Shown here: positions 1 to 9,232 of the stretch, piece by piece
How positions within the stretch are numbered: the stretch's first letter is position 1
Layout: every line of letters begins with the position of its first letter
Assembly: GCA_000753455.2 (NCBI GenBank)
Contig: LM994670.1
Coordinates: 1,678,794 to 1,742,793, forward strand
Origin: Clostridium jeddahitimonense
Lineage (GTDB): Bacteria; Bacillota; Clostridia; Clostridiales; Clostridiaceae
DNA length: 64,000 nucleotides
Reading direction: 5' to 3'
Translations under genes and position numbers: made by a program
Notes under the pieces: generated by a model
What the model was told of the DNA's origin: nothing
Databases searched by the model: none
Seen by the model: only the letters and a program-made list of their open reading frames with translations

Positions 1-35
1 CATATGATAGATCAAAAAATTAAGGGGGATTTAGA

Positions 36-1271
36 ATGGGAGAAGGAAGTCAAAAACAAAAATACAAACCAGATCCAAATTCAGCTAAGTACAAACTTAA
101 TGAAATTATAGTAAAGCATTACAAGGAAGTTCAAGAAGCAAAAGACAGAGGTGAAAAGATAGGTTGGTGTGCAAGTAACTTTCCACAAGAAATATTCCAA
201 ACACTTGGAATAAAGGTTTGTTATCCAGAAAATCAAGCTGCTGCAATAGCTGCAAGAGGAGCTGGAGAAAGATTGTGTAATGTAGCAGAAGGTGACGGAT
301 ATTCAAATGATATCTGTGCTTATGCAAGAATTAGCCTTGCATATATGAAGGTAAAGGATGCTCCAGAGCAAAATATGCCTCAACCTGATTTTGTATTATG
401 CTGTAATAATATTTGTAATTGCATGATTAAGTGGTATGAAAATATTGCAAAAGAACTTAATATTCCAATGATTTTAATAGATATACCTTTTAATCCAGAT
501 TATGAAGTTACTGACGAGGAAGTTGCTTACGTTAAGGGGCAATTCTTAGCAGCAATAAAACAATTAGAAGAAATTACAGGTAAGAAATGGTCAGATGAAA
601 AGTTTAAAGAAGTAATGGCTATAACAAACCGTACATCAAAAGCTTGGTTAGAAGCTACATCATATACTAAGTATACTCCATCTCCATTAAATGGTTTTGA
701 TTTATTAAACCATATGGCAGTTGCAGTATGTGCGAGAGGTACAGTAGAAGCAGCCGAAGCTTTTGAAACATTATTAGAAGAATATAAAAAAGCTGTTAAA
801 GAAGGGACAAGTACCTTTAGAGCAGAAGAAAAGTATAGGATAATGTTTGAAGGTATTGCATGTTGGCCACATCTTAGAGCAACAGCCACTGGACTAAAGT
901 CTAGAGGAATAAACATGGTTGCTACTATTTATGCAGATGCTTTCGGATTTATATATGATGATTTCGATGGATTAATAAAAGCATATTGTAGAGTTCCAAA
1001 TGCAATGAATCTTGAATTAGCTAGAGACAAGAGAGTTGAAATAGTTAATAAGACCAAAGCTGAAGGATTATTAGTTCACACTAACCGTTCTTGTAAACTT
1101 TGGAGTGGATTTATGTATGAAATGAGCCGTCAAATAGGTGAAAGATGTAATGTTCCAGTTACTTCATTTGATGGAGATCAGGCAGATCCACGTAACTTCT
1201 CAGAAGCTCAATATGAAACTAGAGTTCAAGGTTTAGCTGAAATTATGGAAGTAAACAAGGGAGGTAGATAA
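36..1271 (+). CDS. 2-hydroxyacyl-CoA dehydratase alpha subunit (HadB/FldB family)
   Basis: At 411 aa this matches the usual length of HadB/FldB, the alpha subunit of the oxygen-sensitive [4Fe-4S] dehydratase that converts (R)-2-hydroxyacyl-CoA to the 2-enoyl-CoA in reductive Stickland fermentation. Visible family signatures are GWCASNFPQEI near residue 43, the cysteine-rich LCCNNICNCMIKWYE stretch near residue 128, and SFDGDQADPRNFSEAQYETR near the C-terminus. AGGGGG precedes the ATG by about 7 nt. The beta subunit starts 2 nt after the stop, so the two are translationally linked. The activator (HadI/FldI) these enzymes need is not in the window; it may lie upstream or elsewhere. Substrate (leucine-type, aromatic or other) cannot be decided from sequence alone. 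Confidence 0.93.
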   Translation: MGEGSQKQKYKPDPNSAKYKLNEIIVKHYKEVQEAKDRGEKIGWCASNFPQEIFQTLGIKVCYPENQAAAIAARGAGERLCNVAEGDGYSNDICAYARISLAYMKVKDAPEQNMPQPDFVLCCNNICNCMIKWYENIAKELNIPMILIDIPFNPDYEVTDEEVAYVKGQFLAAIKQLEEITGKKWSDEKFKEVMAITNRTSKAWLEATSYTKYTPSPLNGFDLLNHMAVAVCARGTVEAAEAFETLLEEYKKAVKEGTSTFRAEEKYRIMFEGIACWPHLRATATGLKSRGINMVATIYADAFGFIYDDFDGLIKAYCRVPNAMNLELARDKRVEIVNKTKAEGLLVHTNRSCKLWSGFMYEMSRQIGERCNVPVTSFDGDQADPRNFSEAQYETRVQGLAEIMEVNKGGR

Positions 1272-1273
1272 TT

Positions 1274-2404
1274 ATGGCAGTAAATGAATTACTAAATAAA
1301 TTTCATGATATTGCTACGTCTCCAAAGAAGCAATTAGATAGCTTCCTTGCAGAAGGAAAGAAAGTCGTAGCATGTGTTCCAGTTTATACTCCAGAAGAAA
1401 TTATTCACTCTATGGGACTAGTACCATTTGGTACATGGGGAGCAGATGTAGAAGTTAAAGAAGCAAAGAGATATTTCCCAGCTTTTATATGTAGCATAAT
1501 GCAATCTGTATTAGAGCTTGGAATGAATGGAGACTATGAAGGGGTTTCTGCAATAGTCATCCCATCTTTATGTGATTCTTTAAAGTGTTTAGGACAAAAC
1601 TGGAAATATGCAGTTGAAAATATTCCATTTGTTCCAATGACATATCCTCAAAATCGTAATAATGAAGTTGGAAAGACTTTTACAAAGGTTGGTTATGAGA
1701 GAGTAATAAAAGATTTAGAAAACATAACAGGTGCTAAGTTCTCAGAGGAGGAGTTAAGCAAGTCTGTAAAGGTTTATAATAAGCATAATAAGGCAATGAG
1801 AGAGATAAGTAAAGTTTTAGTGGATTATCCTTCTATAACTGCATCTCAAAGAAGTGATATCTTTAAGAGTGCCTATTTCATGTTAAAAGAAGATCACACT
1901 AAGCTAGTTAATGAATTAATAGAAGAATTAGGCAAGATGCCAAAAGAAACAACTAGTAAGATCAAAGTAGTTACATCAGGAATATTAGTTGATAATAAAA
2001 ATTTATTAGAAATATTCGATGCTAACGATATTCAAATAGTTGCAGATGATGTAGCACATGAATCAAGACAATATAGAGTGGATGCACCTGAAGAAGGAAA
2101 TGCTTTAGAGTCATTAGCTGAAAAGTTTGCTAATATGGGCAATTGTTCAGTATTGTATGATGTTGATAAAAAGCGTGCTGATTATGTTGTTGATTTAGTA
2201 AAAGAATATAATGCTGAAGGGGTAATCTTTGTAATGACAAAATTCTGTGACCCTGAAGAGTTTGATTACGTAATAATTAAGAAAGCATGTGATGCTGAAG
2301 ATATAATGACATTACAGATAGAAGTAGATCGCCAAATGGTTAACTATGGACAAGCAAACACTGCTATTCAAACATTTAGAGAAATGTTAGAAGTTAAAAT
2401 TTAA
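1274..2404 (+). CDS. 2-hydroxyacyl-CoA dehydratase beta subunit (HadC/FldC family)
   Basis: 376 aa, the normal size for HadC/FldC. It is the partner of the preceding alpha subunit in the heterodimeric dehydratase. Seen: a VVACVPVYTPEEIIHSMGLVPFG N-terminal segment, conserved cysteines in IPSLCDSLKCLGQNW and in FVMTKFCDPEEFDY that are candidate cluster ligands, and the terminal LQIEVDRQ...QANTAIQTFREML block typical of the family. It begins 2 nt after the alpha-subunit stop, with the GGAGG site inside the alpha gene's last codons. Family assignment is firm; the acyl group it acts on is not. Confidence 0.92.
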   Translation: MAVNELLNKFHDIATSPKKQLDSFLAEGKKVVACVPVYTPEEIIHSMGLVPFGTWGADVEVKEAKRYFPAFICSIMQSVLELGMNGDYEGVSAIVIPSLCDSLKCLGQNWKYAVENIPFVPMTYPQNRNNEVGKTFTKVGYERVIKDLENITGAKFSEEELSKSVKVYNKHNKAMREISKVLVDYPSITASQRSDIFKSAYFMLKEDHTKLVNELIEELGKMPKETTSKIKVVTSGILVDNKNLLEIFDANDIQIVADDVAHESRQYRVDAPEEGNALESLAEKFANMGNCSVLYDVDKKRADYVVDLVKEYNAEGVIFVMTKFCDPEEFDYVIIKKACDAEDIMTLQIEVDRQMVNYGQANTAIQTFREMLEVKI

Positions 2405-2422
2405 TGAGAGAAGGTAATTACA

Positions 2423-3586
2423 ATGGGAGAAAAGGGTAAAGGTTCAGTAGGTTTAATAGATAAAAGTAAGATGCCAGTTGCAGTAGGTGTTGCATTTGTT
2501 TGGTTCACTACTCAATTTGGCGGTGGTTTTGCATCAGGAGCACAATTAATTCAATACTTTGTAGCTTTTGGTATATGGGCGTTAATAACACCAATTCTAG
2601 CACAAGCAATTGGTGCTGTCTTCCAATGGTATGCGTTACGTCATGCAAAGAAACATAATACTTATGATTATAGAAGTTTTAACGATAGTTTTTATGGTAA
2701 GTTTGCACCAATATTTTCAAATTTATATGAAATAGTTTATATAATTCTTTTATGCTTAGCGCCATCAGTTGCATTCGCTACAGGTGGATCTACAATGGAA
2801 GAATTAACTGGGCTTCCATATATGCTATGTACATTAATAATAGGGGCATTTATATTTTTAATAACTATATACGGAACTAATATAGTAAGAAAGGCTGCTT
2901 CTACATTATCAGTAATTATAATAGTTGGTTTATTAATAGTATATATTCCTAATATAATAGCTAACTGGGGAAATATATCTTCAAATATAGGTGCAATGGC
3001 AGCTAATCCAGCACCAGCAGGACCAGCATTATGGCAATGTTTTATCTATGGAGCATTCCAATTAGCATCAATAGGCTTATTAGTACAACATGCTGAGCCA
3101 TTCTCATCAACAAAAGAAGCTAAAACTAGTATGATTTATGGATTTTTTGTTAATGCTGGAATTATAATGTTATCTACATTAGGAATGATAGCTATAGTAA
3201 ATAATCCAGATTTAACAACTTCTAGTGTCCCAATATTACTTTTAGTTAGAGGTGGAGTAGGATCATCATTCATGACACCAATTATATCAATACTTATAAT
3301 TTTAGGAGCTATATCTACTGCTGTTAATATGATAGCTGGTGTTATTCAACGTGTAACAAATGCTTACGAAAAGCCAGAAGTTAGGGAAAAGGCAAATGGT
3401 AAACCAACAAAATTAACAATAATAACTGGTATTGGATTTACTCTTTTAGCATTTGGTATAGCTCAATTTGGATTACTTCCTCTTGTTCAAAAAGGATATG
3501 GATATCTAGGATATGTGACTATTGCTGTTATAGTAATTCCTTATATAATTAGAATGATTTTAGAAGCAATGGGAAAAGTAGATTAA
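2423..3586 (+). CDS. YkvI-type multi-pass membrane transporter
   Basis: 387 aa, almost wholly hydrophobic with about ten membrane segments. The N-terminal helix contains FVWFTTQFGGGFASGAQLIQYF, like the unwound glycine-rich first helix of the YkvI family, which I understand to be distant relatives of LeuT/APC-fold carriers. It starts 18 nt after the dehydratase beta gene and ends just before the ligase leader, so it is part of the fermentation operon. By position I infer that it imports the amino acid or 2-hydroxyacid substrate, or exports the product. The substrate is unknown. No signal peptide is expected or seen. Confidence 0.72.
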   Translation: MGEKGKGSVGLIDKSKMPVAVGVAFVWFTTQFGGGFASGAQLIQYFVAFGIWALITPILAQAIGAVFQWYALRHAKKHNTYDYRSFNDSFYGKFAPIFSNLYEIVYIILLCLAPSVAFATGGSTMEELTGLPYMLCTLIIGAFIFLITIYGTNIVRKAASTLSVIIIVGLLIVYIPNIIANWGNISSNIGAMAANPAPAGPALWQCFIYGAFQLASIGLLVQHAEPFSSTKEAKTSMIYGFFVNAGIIMLSTLGMIAIVNNPDLTTSSVPILLLVRGGVGSSFMTPIISILIILGAISTAVNMIAGVIQRVTNAYEKPEVREKANGKPTKLTIITGIGFTLLAFGIAQFGLLPLVQKGYGYLGYVTIAVIVIPYIIRMILEAMGKVD

Positions 3587-3600
3587 TTTTAAAAAAGCTA

Positions 3601-3663
3601 AGTTGGGGTAACCGATAGATGCTTTAATGGCATAAAGAATAAGGTTACTCTCAACTATGCCAT
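3601..3663 (+). promoter_or_regulatory. Pseudoknot-capable RNA leader ahead of the acyl-CoA ligase
   Basis: Two helices can be drawn. Stem 1 pairs AGTTGGGGTAACC (3601-3613) with GGTTACTCTCAACT (3643-3656), about 12-13 bp with one bulge. Stem 2 pairs ATGGCATA (3627-3634), which lies in the loop of stem 1, with TATGCCAT (3656-3663) directly 3' of stem 1. This is the layout of an H-type pseudoknot. It lies 48 nt before the ligase ATG, inside an otherwise tightly spaced operon. Whether it is a riboswitch, a processing or attenuation site, or a protein-binding site is not known. Confidence 0.5.
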
Positions 3664-3668
3664 TTTAA

Positions 3669-3685
3669 CTTGTATACAAGTATAC
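3669..3685. promoter_or_regulatory. Palindromic operator-like site upstream of the ligase
   Basis: CTTGTATACAAG (3669-3680) is a perfect 12-bp palindrome, followed by GTATAC again (3680-3685). Palindromes of the TTGTATACAA type are common GntR-family operators. It sits between the pseudoknot leader and the ribosome binding site at 3697-3701. No regulator gene is adjacent, so the binding protein is unknown; the TATACT at 3681 could also serve as a -10 box. Confidence 0.4.
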
Positions 3686-3710
3686 TAAGATATTCAAGGA
3701 GTGTATTACC

Positions 3711-5345
3711 ATGGATAAACTTATCTCAGAGACAATTGGATATTGTTTAAAAGAAAGAGCTGAAAAGACTCCGGGTATCATTGGATTAAGTTATCGTGAT
3801 TATAGTTATAGCTGGAGGGAAATAGATGAAATTTCTGACTTTTTAGCAGTTAAGTATTTAAAGTATGGAATAAAGAAAGGAACTCATGTAGGTATATGGA
3901 GTGTTAATACTCCAAATTGGGTATTTGCATATTTTGCTTTAGTTAAGCTAGGGGCTATAGCTATATTAATTAATACCTGTTATAAGGAGACAGAACTTGA
4001 AGAAATATTAAAGTATTCAGATGTAGAATACATTTTCTATGGAAATGGTATTAAGGATTTAAATTATAAAGATATTTTAGACAAGATTAATATATCAAAC
4101 TTACCTAAGTTAAAAAATACATTTCCATTAGAAAAAAATGATGATATCAAATGGTATATGAGATCAGACTATCCAAGTGATATGCCTGTAGATGATTGTA
4201 AAAAACTTATACAAGCTCTAAATCAAGTAAATGCCAAGGATACTGCAAGCATTATGTTTACATCAGGTACTACTAAGAGTCAAAAAGGAGTTTTGCTTTC
4301 TCATTATAATCTGGTAAATAATTCTTTATCAATTTCAAGACAAATGGGATGGAATGAACAAGATAAAATATGTGTTGCTGTAAGATTATTTCATTGCTTT
4401 GGAATAACAGCTGGAATTTTATCAGCAGTACATGCTGGCTCATGTATTCACTTGATTAAGTATTATAAAACATGTGAAGTATTAAATCAGATTGAAAAGT
4501 ATAAATGCACTGTACTAAATGGAGTTCCCACTATGTTCATGGCAATTGTACGAAATAGTAAGTTAAAAGATCATGATATTTCTTCTGTTAAAAGTGGGAT
4601 TATTGCTGGTTCAGCTATACATTCAGAAGAGTATATCAATATATGCAAAATATTAAATTTGAAATATTTACAACCATCATATGGACAAACAGAAACCTCA
4701 CCTTGTATTACTATATCAGCACTTAATGATTCTATTGAAAAGAAGGCAGTTAGTGTTGGTAAATCTATAGATAATGTTGAAGTTAAGATATGGAATTGCA
4801 AAGAAAACAGAGAATCAAAAGAAGGTGAATTAGGAGAAATTCTTACAAGAGGATATCATGTGATGAAAGGTTATTATAAGATGCCATTGGAGACAGACGA
4901 GGTAATAGATTCAACTGGATGGTTACATACGGGAGATTTGGGATTTATAGATAAAGAGGGTTACCTTTATGTAAAAGGTAGGATAAAAGAAATAATAATT
5001 CGAGGTGGAGAAAATATTTCACCTGTAGAGATTGAATATTATATAAAAAAATTGCCTTCTATAAAAGAAGTTAAAGTGATTGGAGTTGAAGCAGAGGTGC
5101 TTCAAGAAGAGATTGTAGCTTGTGTTGTTCCTAAAGAAAATTGTGAAGTATCTAAGGAAGAAGTTCAGGCTATAGTATCTAAATATTTAACAGCGTATAA
5201 AGTACCTAAATATGTATTGGTATTTGATCAACTTCCTACTACATCCAGTGGGAAGATAAAATTAGGAAAGCTAAAAAAAATTGTAGAAGAGAGAATTAAT
5301 AACAAGGAGGAGTATATATGTATTTTACAGAACAACATGACTTAA
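3711..5345 (+). CDS. Acyl-CoA ligase (AMP-forming)
   Basis: 544 aa member of the ANL adenylating superfamily, forming acyl-AMP and then acyl-CoA at the cost of ATP. Motifs in order: IMFTSGTTKSQKGVLLSH (phosphate loop, about residue 180), YGQTETSP, GWLHTGDLGFID, GRIKEIIIRGGENISPVEIE (hinge region), and TSSGKIKLGKL with the catalytic lysine near the C-terminus. The ATG has a strong AAGGAG site. Its 3' end overlaps the acyl-CoA dehydrogenase start by 28 nt. In this operon it probably activates the 2-hydroxyacid or enoic acid to its CoA ester, priming the cycle that the CoA-transferase at 9225 then sustains. The exact substrate is not readable from sequence. Confidence 0.9.
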   Translation: MDKLISETIGYCLKERAEKTPGIIGLSYRDYSYSWREIDEISDFLAVKYLKYGIKKGTHVGIWSVNTPNWVFAYFALVKLGAIAILINTCYKETELEEILKYSDVEYIFYGNGIKDLNYKDILDKINISNLPKLKNTFPLEKNDDIKWYMRSDYPSDMPVDDCKKLIQALNQVNAKDTASIMFTSGTTKSQKGVLLSHYNLVNNSLSISRQMGWNEQDKICVAVRLFHCFGITAGILSAVHAGSCIHLIKYYKTCEVLNQIEKYKCTVLNGVPTMFMAIVRNSKLKDHDISSVKSGIIAGSAIHSEEYINICKILNLKYLQPSYGQTETSPCITISALNDSIEKKAVSVGKSIDNVEVKIWNCKENRESKEGELGEILTRGYHVMKGYYKMPLETDEVIDSTGWLHTGDLGFIDKEGYLYVKGRIKEIIIRGGENISPVEIEYYIKKLPSIKEVKVIGVEAEVLQEEIVACVVPKENCEVSKEEVQAIVSKYLTAYKVPKYVLVFDQLPTTSSGKIKLGKLKKIVEERINNKEEYICILQNNMT

Positions 5346-6457
5346 TAAGGAAATTAGCTAGAGATTTTGCAGAAAAAGAATTAACAAATGAAATTCTTGA
5401 TAAAGTTGAAGAAACAGGTGAATTTCCAGAAGAAATATTAGAAAAGATGGCTAAGGCAGGCTTTTTTGGTATAAAGGCTCCAGTAGAATTAGGTGGTCAA
5501 GGAGCTGACGCTAGAGCTTATGTAATTGTTATGGAAGAAATAGCTAGAGTTAGTGGAGTAGCTAGCATTTACGTATCATCTCCAAACTCACTATCAGGAG
5601 GACCATTACAATTATCAGGAACTGATGAGCAAAAGGAAAAGTATTTAAGACCTGTTATAACTGGTAAAAAGAAATTAGCTTTTGCTTTAACAGAACCAGG
5701 AGCAGGTTCAGATGCTGCAAGCATGACAACTACTGCAGTAAAAGATGGAGACTATTATGTATTAAATGGACGTAAGTGTTTTATAACAATGGCACCACTT
5801 GCAGATTACTCAATAGTTTATGCTAAAACAGATGCTACTAAAGGAGCTAAAGGAATAAGTGCTTTCGTAGTTGATATGACACTTCCAGGAGTATCATGTG
5901 GTAAACCAGAACACAAAATGGGTGTAGTAGGATGTGCTACTAGTGATATTATTTTAGAAAATGTAAGAGTTCATAAAAGTGATTTATTAGGAGAAGAAGG
6001 AAAAGGATTCATAAATGCAATGAAGACTTTAGATACAGGTCGTATGGGTGTTGCAGCACAATCAATAGGTGTAGCTCAAGGCGCATTAGATGAAGCTATC
6101 AAATATGCAAAAGAAAGAAAGCAATTTGGAAGAAGAATTGCAGATTTTCAAGCTATAAGCTTTATGATTGCAGACATGGCAACAAAGTTAGAGGCTGCAA
6201 AACAATTAGTATATAAGACAGCATACTTAATGGACAACCATAAAGATGCATCTAAAGCAGCATCAATGGCAAAATATTTCTCATCAGAAGTTTGTAATGA
6301 AATTGCTGGTAAAGCAGTACAAATCCATGGTGGTTATGGATTTATAAAAGATTATAAAGTTGAACGCATGTATAGAGATTGTCGTGTATTTACAATTTAC
6401 GAAGGAACATCTCAAGTTCAACAAATGGTTATAGCAGGAAAACTTTTAAAGAAGTAA
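5318..6457 (+). CDS. Acyl-CoA dehydrogenase (AcdB/CarC-like, enoyl-CoA reducing)
   Basis: 379 aa FAD-dependent acyl-CoA dehydrogenase of usual length. Seen: LTEPGAGSDAASM (FAD/substrate loop), FITMAPLADYSIVYAKT, the ERKQFGRRIADFQAI signature, and the C-terminal QIHGGYGFIKDYKVERMYRDCRVFTIYEGTSQVQQ with the glutamate of the family's catalytic base position (IYEGTS). AAGGAGGAG lies 5 nt before the ATG, inside the ligase gene. With EtfB/EtfA directly downstream, it most likely forms an electron-bifurcating complex that reduces the enoyl-CoA made by the dehydratase, as in AcdB-EtfAB or CarCDE. Confidence 0.93.
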   Translation: MYFTEQHDLIRKLARDFAEKELTNEILDKVEETGEFPEEILEKMAKAGFFGIKAPVELGGQGADARAYVIVMEEIARVSGVASIYVSSPNSLSGGPLQLSGTDEQKEKYLRPVITGKKKLAFALTEPGAGSDAASMTTTAVKDGDYYVLNGRKCFITMAPLADYSIVYAKTDATKGAKGISAFVVDMTLPGVSCGKPEHKMGVVGCATSDIILENVRVHKSDLLGEEGKGFINAMKTLDTGRMGVAAQSIGVAQGALDEAIKYAKERKQFGRRIADFQAISFMIADMATKLEAAKQLVYKTAYLMDNHKDASKAASMAKYFSSEVCNEIAGKAVQIHGGYGFIKDYKVERMYRDCRVFTIYEGTSQVQQMVIAGKLLKK

Positions 6458-6472
6458 GGGGAGGACAATAAT

Positions 6473-7258
6473 ATGAAGATTTTAGTTTGTGTAAAACAAG
6501 TACCTGATACTAACGAAGTAAAAATAGATCCAGTAAAAGGAACATTAATACGTGATGGAGTTCCAAGTATATTAAATCCAGATGACGCTAACGCTTTAGA
6601 AGCTGCATTAACTTATAAAGATGAAAATCCCGATACAAAAGTTGCAGTTATAACAATGGGACCACCACAAGCAACATATATGTTAAGAGAATGTCTTGCT
6701 ATGGGAGCAGATGAAGCATACCTTCTAAGTGACCGTGCCTTTGGAGGAGCTGATACATGTGCTACTTCTACAACAATAGCAGCAGGTATTAGAAAAGTAG
6801 AAAATGTTGATGTGATTTTTGCAGGACGTCAAGCAATAGATGGAGATACAGCTCAAGTAGGTCCACAAGTTGCACAAAGATTAGGTTTGCCAGTTGTAAC
6901 ATATGTTCAAGATATAAAATTAGAAGAAGGTAAAGCTATAGTTCATAGACAAATGGAAGATGGATATGAAGTAATAGAGGTACAAACACCTTGTCTTTTA
7001 ACTGCTGTTAAGGAGTTAAACGAACCAAGATATATGTCTATAGGTGGAATAGTTAATGCTTATAAGAAAGAAATAACAGTATGGAATCATGAAGATGTAG
7101 AGTTAGATCCAAAGGATTGTGGATTAAATGCATCTCCAACTCAAGTATTCCGTTCATTTACACCAGCACCAAAGGGAAAAGGTGAAATGTTAGAAGGAAC
7201 AGTTAGTGAAATGGCTGTTAATGTTTTAAATAAATTAAGAGAAAAACACTATATTTAA
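6473..7258 (+). CDS. etfB: Electron transfer flavoprotein beta subunit
   Basis: 261 aa, the standard EtfB length. It opens MKILVCVKQVPDTNEVKID and contains DANALEAAL and the nucleotide-contact segment GRQAIDGDTAQVGPQVA; ADEAYLLSDRAFGGADT is also family-typical. It starts 15 nt after the acyl-CoA dehydrogenase with a GGGGAGG site. EtfB carries the bifurcating FAD/NADH site in bifurcating complexes; the pairing with a ferredoxin-fused EtfA supports that mode, though it is an inference. Confidence 0.94.
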   Translation: MKILVCVKQVPDTNEVKIDPVKGTLIRDGVPSILNPDDANALEAALTYKDENPDTKVAVITMGPPQATYMLRECLAMGADEAYLLSDRAFGGADTCATSTTIAAGIRKVENVDVIFAGRQAIDGDTAQVGPQVAQRLGLPVVTYVQDIKLEEGKAIVHRQMEDGYEVIEVQTPCLLTAVKELNEPRYMSIGGIVNAYKKEITVWNHEDVELDPKDCGLNASPTQVFRSFTPAPKGKGEMLEGTVSEMAVNVLNKLREKHYI

Positions 7259-7280
7259 GTAGGAAAGGACTGAGGATAAT

Positions 7281-8495
7281 ATGGCTATAAATGTAATTAA
7301 TGAAAAATGTAAGGGTTGTGCAATTTGCGCTAAAAACTGTCCATTTAATGCTATTACTATGGAAGGAAAATTAGCTGTTATAGGATCAGCTTGTACTGGA
7401 TGTGGTGTATGTGTAGACAAGTGTCCATTTAAAGCAATAGAAAAAGTTGAAGAAGAAAAATCTGGAGTAGATTTAAGTGAGTACAGTGGAGTATGGGTAT
7501 TTGCTGAACAAAGAGAAAATAAAATAATGCCAGTTGTTGTTGAATTATTAGGAGAAGGAAAGAAGTTAGCTAAAGAAGTAGGCTGCGAATTATCTGCTGT
7601 TCTTTGTGGATATAATGTAGAAGGATTAGCTGATGAATTATTTGAGTATGGTGCAGATAAAGTATATGTTGCTGACTCAAAAGAATTAGAAAATTATACT
7701 ACAGATGGATATACTAAAGTAATTTTTGAAGCTATAAGTAAATATAAACCAGAAATAGTTCTACTAGGAGCAACTCATATAGGAAGAGATTTAGGTCCAT
7801 GTTTAGCAGTAAAAGCAAATACAGGTTTAACTGCTGACTGTACAAAGTTAGAAATAGACCCAGTAGATAAGAAAATAAAACAAACTCGTCCTGCATTTGG
7901 TGGAAACTTAATGGCTACAATAGTATGTCCAAATCACAGACCACAAATGTCTACAGTAAGACCAGGGGTAATGGCTAAAGCTGAACATACACCAGGTAGA
8001 TCAGGAGATGTAATTAATTTAGAAGTTGCATTTAATGAAGGGGATATAAGAACTAAAGTATTAGAAATAGTTAAGAGTGTTAAAGAAACAGTTTCATTAA
8101 CTGATGCTGAAGTAATAGTAGCAGGTGGTATGGGACTTGGAAAACCAGAAGGTTTTGATTTATTAAAGGAATTAGCTAAAAAATTAAATGGAGTAGTTGC
8201 AGCATCTAGAGCAGCTGTTGATGCTGGTTGGATTGATCATGCATACCAAGTAGGCCAAACAGGTACTACTGTAAAACCTAAGATATATATAGCTTGTGGT
8301 ATATCAGGAGCTATTCAACACGTAGCAGGTATGCAAAATGCAGAACAAATAATAGCTATTAATACTGCTGAAAATGCACCAATATTTGAAGTGGCTGACT
8401 ATGGAATAGTAGGAGATTTATATAAAGTAGTTCCAGCTATGATTGATGAATTAAATGTAGCTACAGAATTAAGCATGGAAGAACAGTTATGCTAA
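7281..8495 (+). CDS. etfA: Electron transfer flavoprotein alpha subunit fused to a 2x[4Fe-4S] ferredoxin domain
   Basis: 404 aa, longer than a plain EtfA because residues 1-60 form a bacterial ferredoxin domain with two cysteine sets: [15 protein letters not shown] and [15 protein letters not shown]. The rest is EtfA, ending in the FAD-binding region ([52 protein letters not shown]). This architecture is known from CarE of the caffeyl-CoA reductase complex and from some clostridial Etfs, and is linked to ferredoxin reduction by flavin-based electron bifurcation. Its stop overlaps the next gene by 7 nt, indicating one transcript. Confidence 0.94.
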   Translation: MAINVINEKCKGCAICAKNCPFNAITMEGKLAVIGSACTGCGVCVDKCPFKAIEKVEEEKSGVDLSEYSGVWVFAEQRENKIMPVVVELLGEGKKLAKEVGCELSAVLCGYNVEGLADELFEYGADKVYVADSKELENYTTDGYTKVIFEAISKYKPEIVLLGATHIGRDLGPCLAVKANTGLTADCTKLEIDPVDKKIKQTRPAFGGNLMATIVCPNHRPQMSTVRPGVMAKAEHTPGRSGDVINLEVAFNEGDIRTKVLEIVKSVKETVSLTDAEVIVAGGMGLGKPEGFDLLKELAKKLNGVVAASRAAVDAGWIDHAYQVGQTGTTVKPKIYIACGISGAIQHVAGMQNAEQIIAINTAENAPIFEVADYGIVGDLYKVVPAMIDELNVATELSMEEQLC

Positions 8496-9232
8496 AAACT
8501 TATGGCAAGAAAATATTCTCTTATTGTTTAGGGATGTTATTACTAGCTTTTGGGGTGACATTTTCAATTAAATCAAATTTGGGTGTGTCACCCATTAATT
8601 CAATACCATATGTTTTAAGCTTAATAACTGAAATAGACCAAGGGTTATTAACAACTATTGTTTTTTCAATATTTATTTTAATGCAAATAGTTATTCTTAG
8701 AAAAGATTTTAAGATAATTAATTTGATACAGATAATCTTTTCAAGTGCCTTTGGTAGCTTTGTAACATTATCAAATAATATATGGACTTTTCAAGCACCA
8801 ACAAATTATATTATGAGATTAATAATTCTTTTAGTTAGTATGGTATTAGTTGCATTAGGATTACTTTTTTACCTAGCTGCAGATATAGTACCAATGCCAG
8901 CAGAAGGAGTAATGTTAGCAATTCAAAGTAAAACAAATAAAGACTTTGCAAAAATTAAAGTATTATTCGATACTACAGTAGTAATTATTGCAAGCTTATT
9001 ATCATTACTTTTATTAGGCAAACTAATTGGCATTAGAGAAGGAACTTTAATAGCAGCAATAGGTATAGGTAAAATATTAGGGCTTTTAAAAAGAAAATAT
9101 AATAGTTATATTATAGATTTTATAAATAATGATACAAGAATAGCTGATGATACTGTTAGCGAAGATAATAGTGATAATGAAGACAATATTGAGAATGAAG
9201 AAGATTATTGGAGGGAATTAAATTATGAGTAA
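8489..9232 (+). CDS. YczE/YitT-like integral membrane protein
   Basis: 247 aa with about five membrane helices and a glycine-rich first helix followed by [17 protein letters not shown], typical of the YczE/YyaS group. The last 45 residues are strongly acidic ([20 protein letters not shown]), which is unusual for the group and probably cytoplasmic. It overlaps etfA by 7 nt and the CoA-transferase by 8 nt, so it is embedded in the operon. Members of this family are loosely linked to transport; no biochemical role is established, and I assign none beyond probable membrane traffic of a pathway metabolite. Confidence 0.65.
   Translation: MLKTYGKKIFSYCLGMLLLAFGVTFSIKSNLGVSPINSIPYVLSLITEIDQGLLTTIVFSIFILMQIVILRKDFKIINLIQIIFSSAFGSFVTLSNNIWTFQAPTNYIMRLIILLVSMVLVALGLLFYLAADIVPMPAEGVMLAIQSKTNKDFAKIKVLFDTTVVIIASLLSLLLLGKLIGIREGTLIAAIGIGKILGLLKRKYNSYIIDFINNDTRIADDTVSEDNSDNEDNIENEEDYWRELNYE

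Noticed and set aside
1..35. End of an upstream gene, possibly the dehydratase activator
   Set aside because: Too few bases to choose between two possible stop codons (5-7 or 21-23) or to identify a protein.
527..916. 129-codon minus-strand frame inside the dehydratase alpha gene
   Set aside because: Shadow of a strongly conserved coding region, with no start signal of its own.
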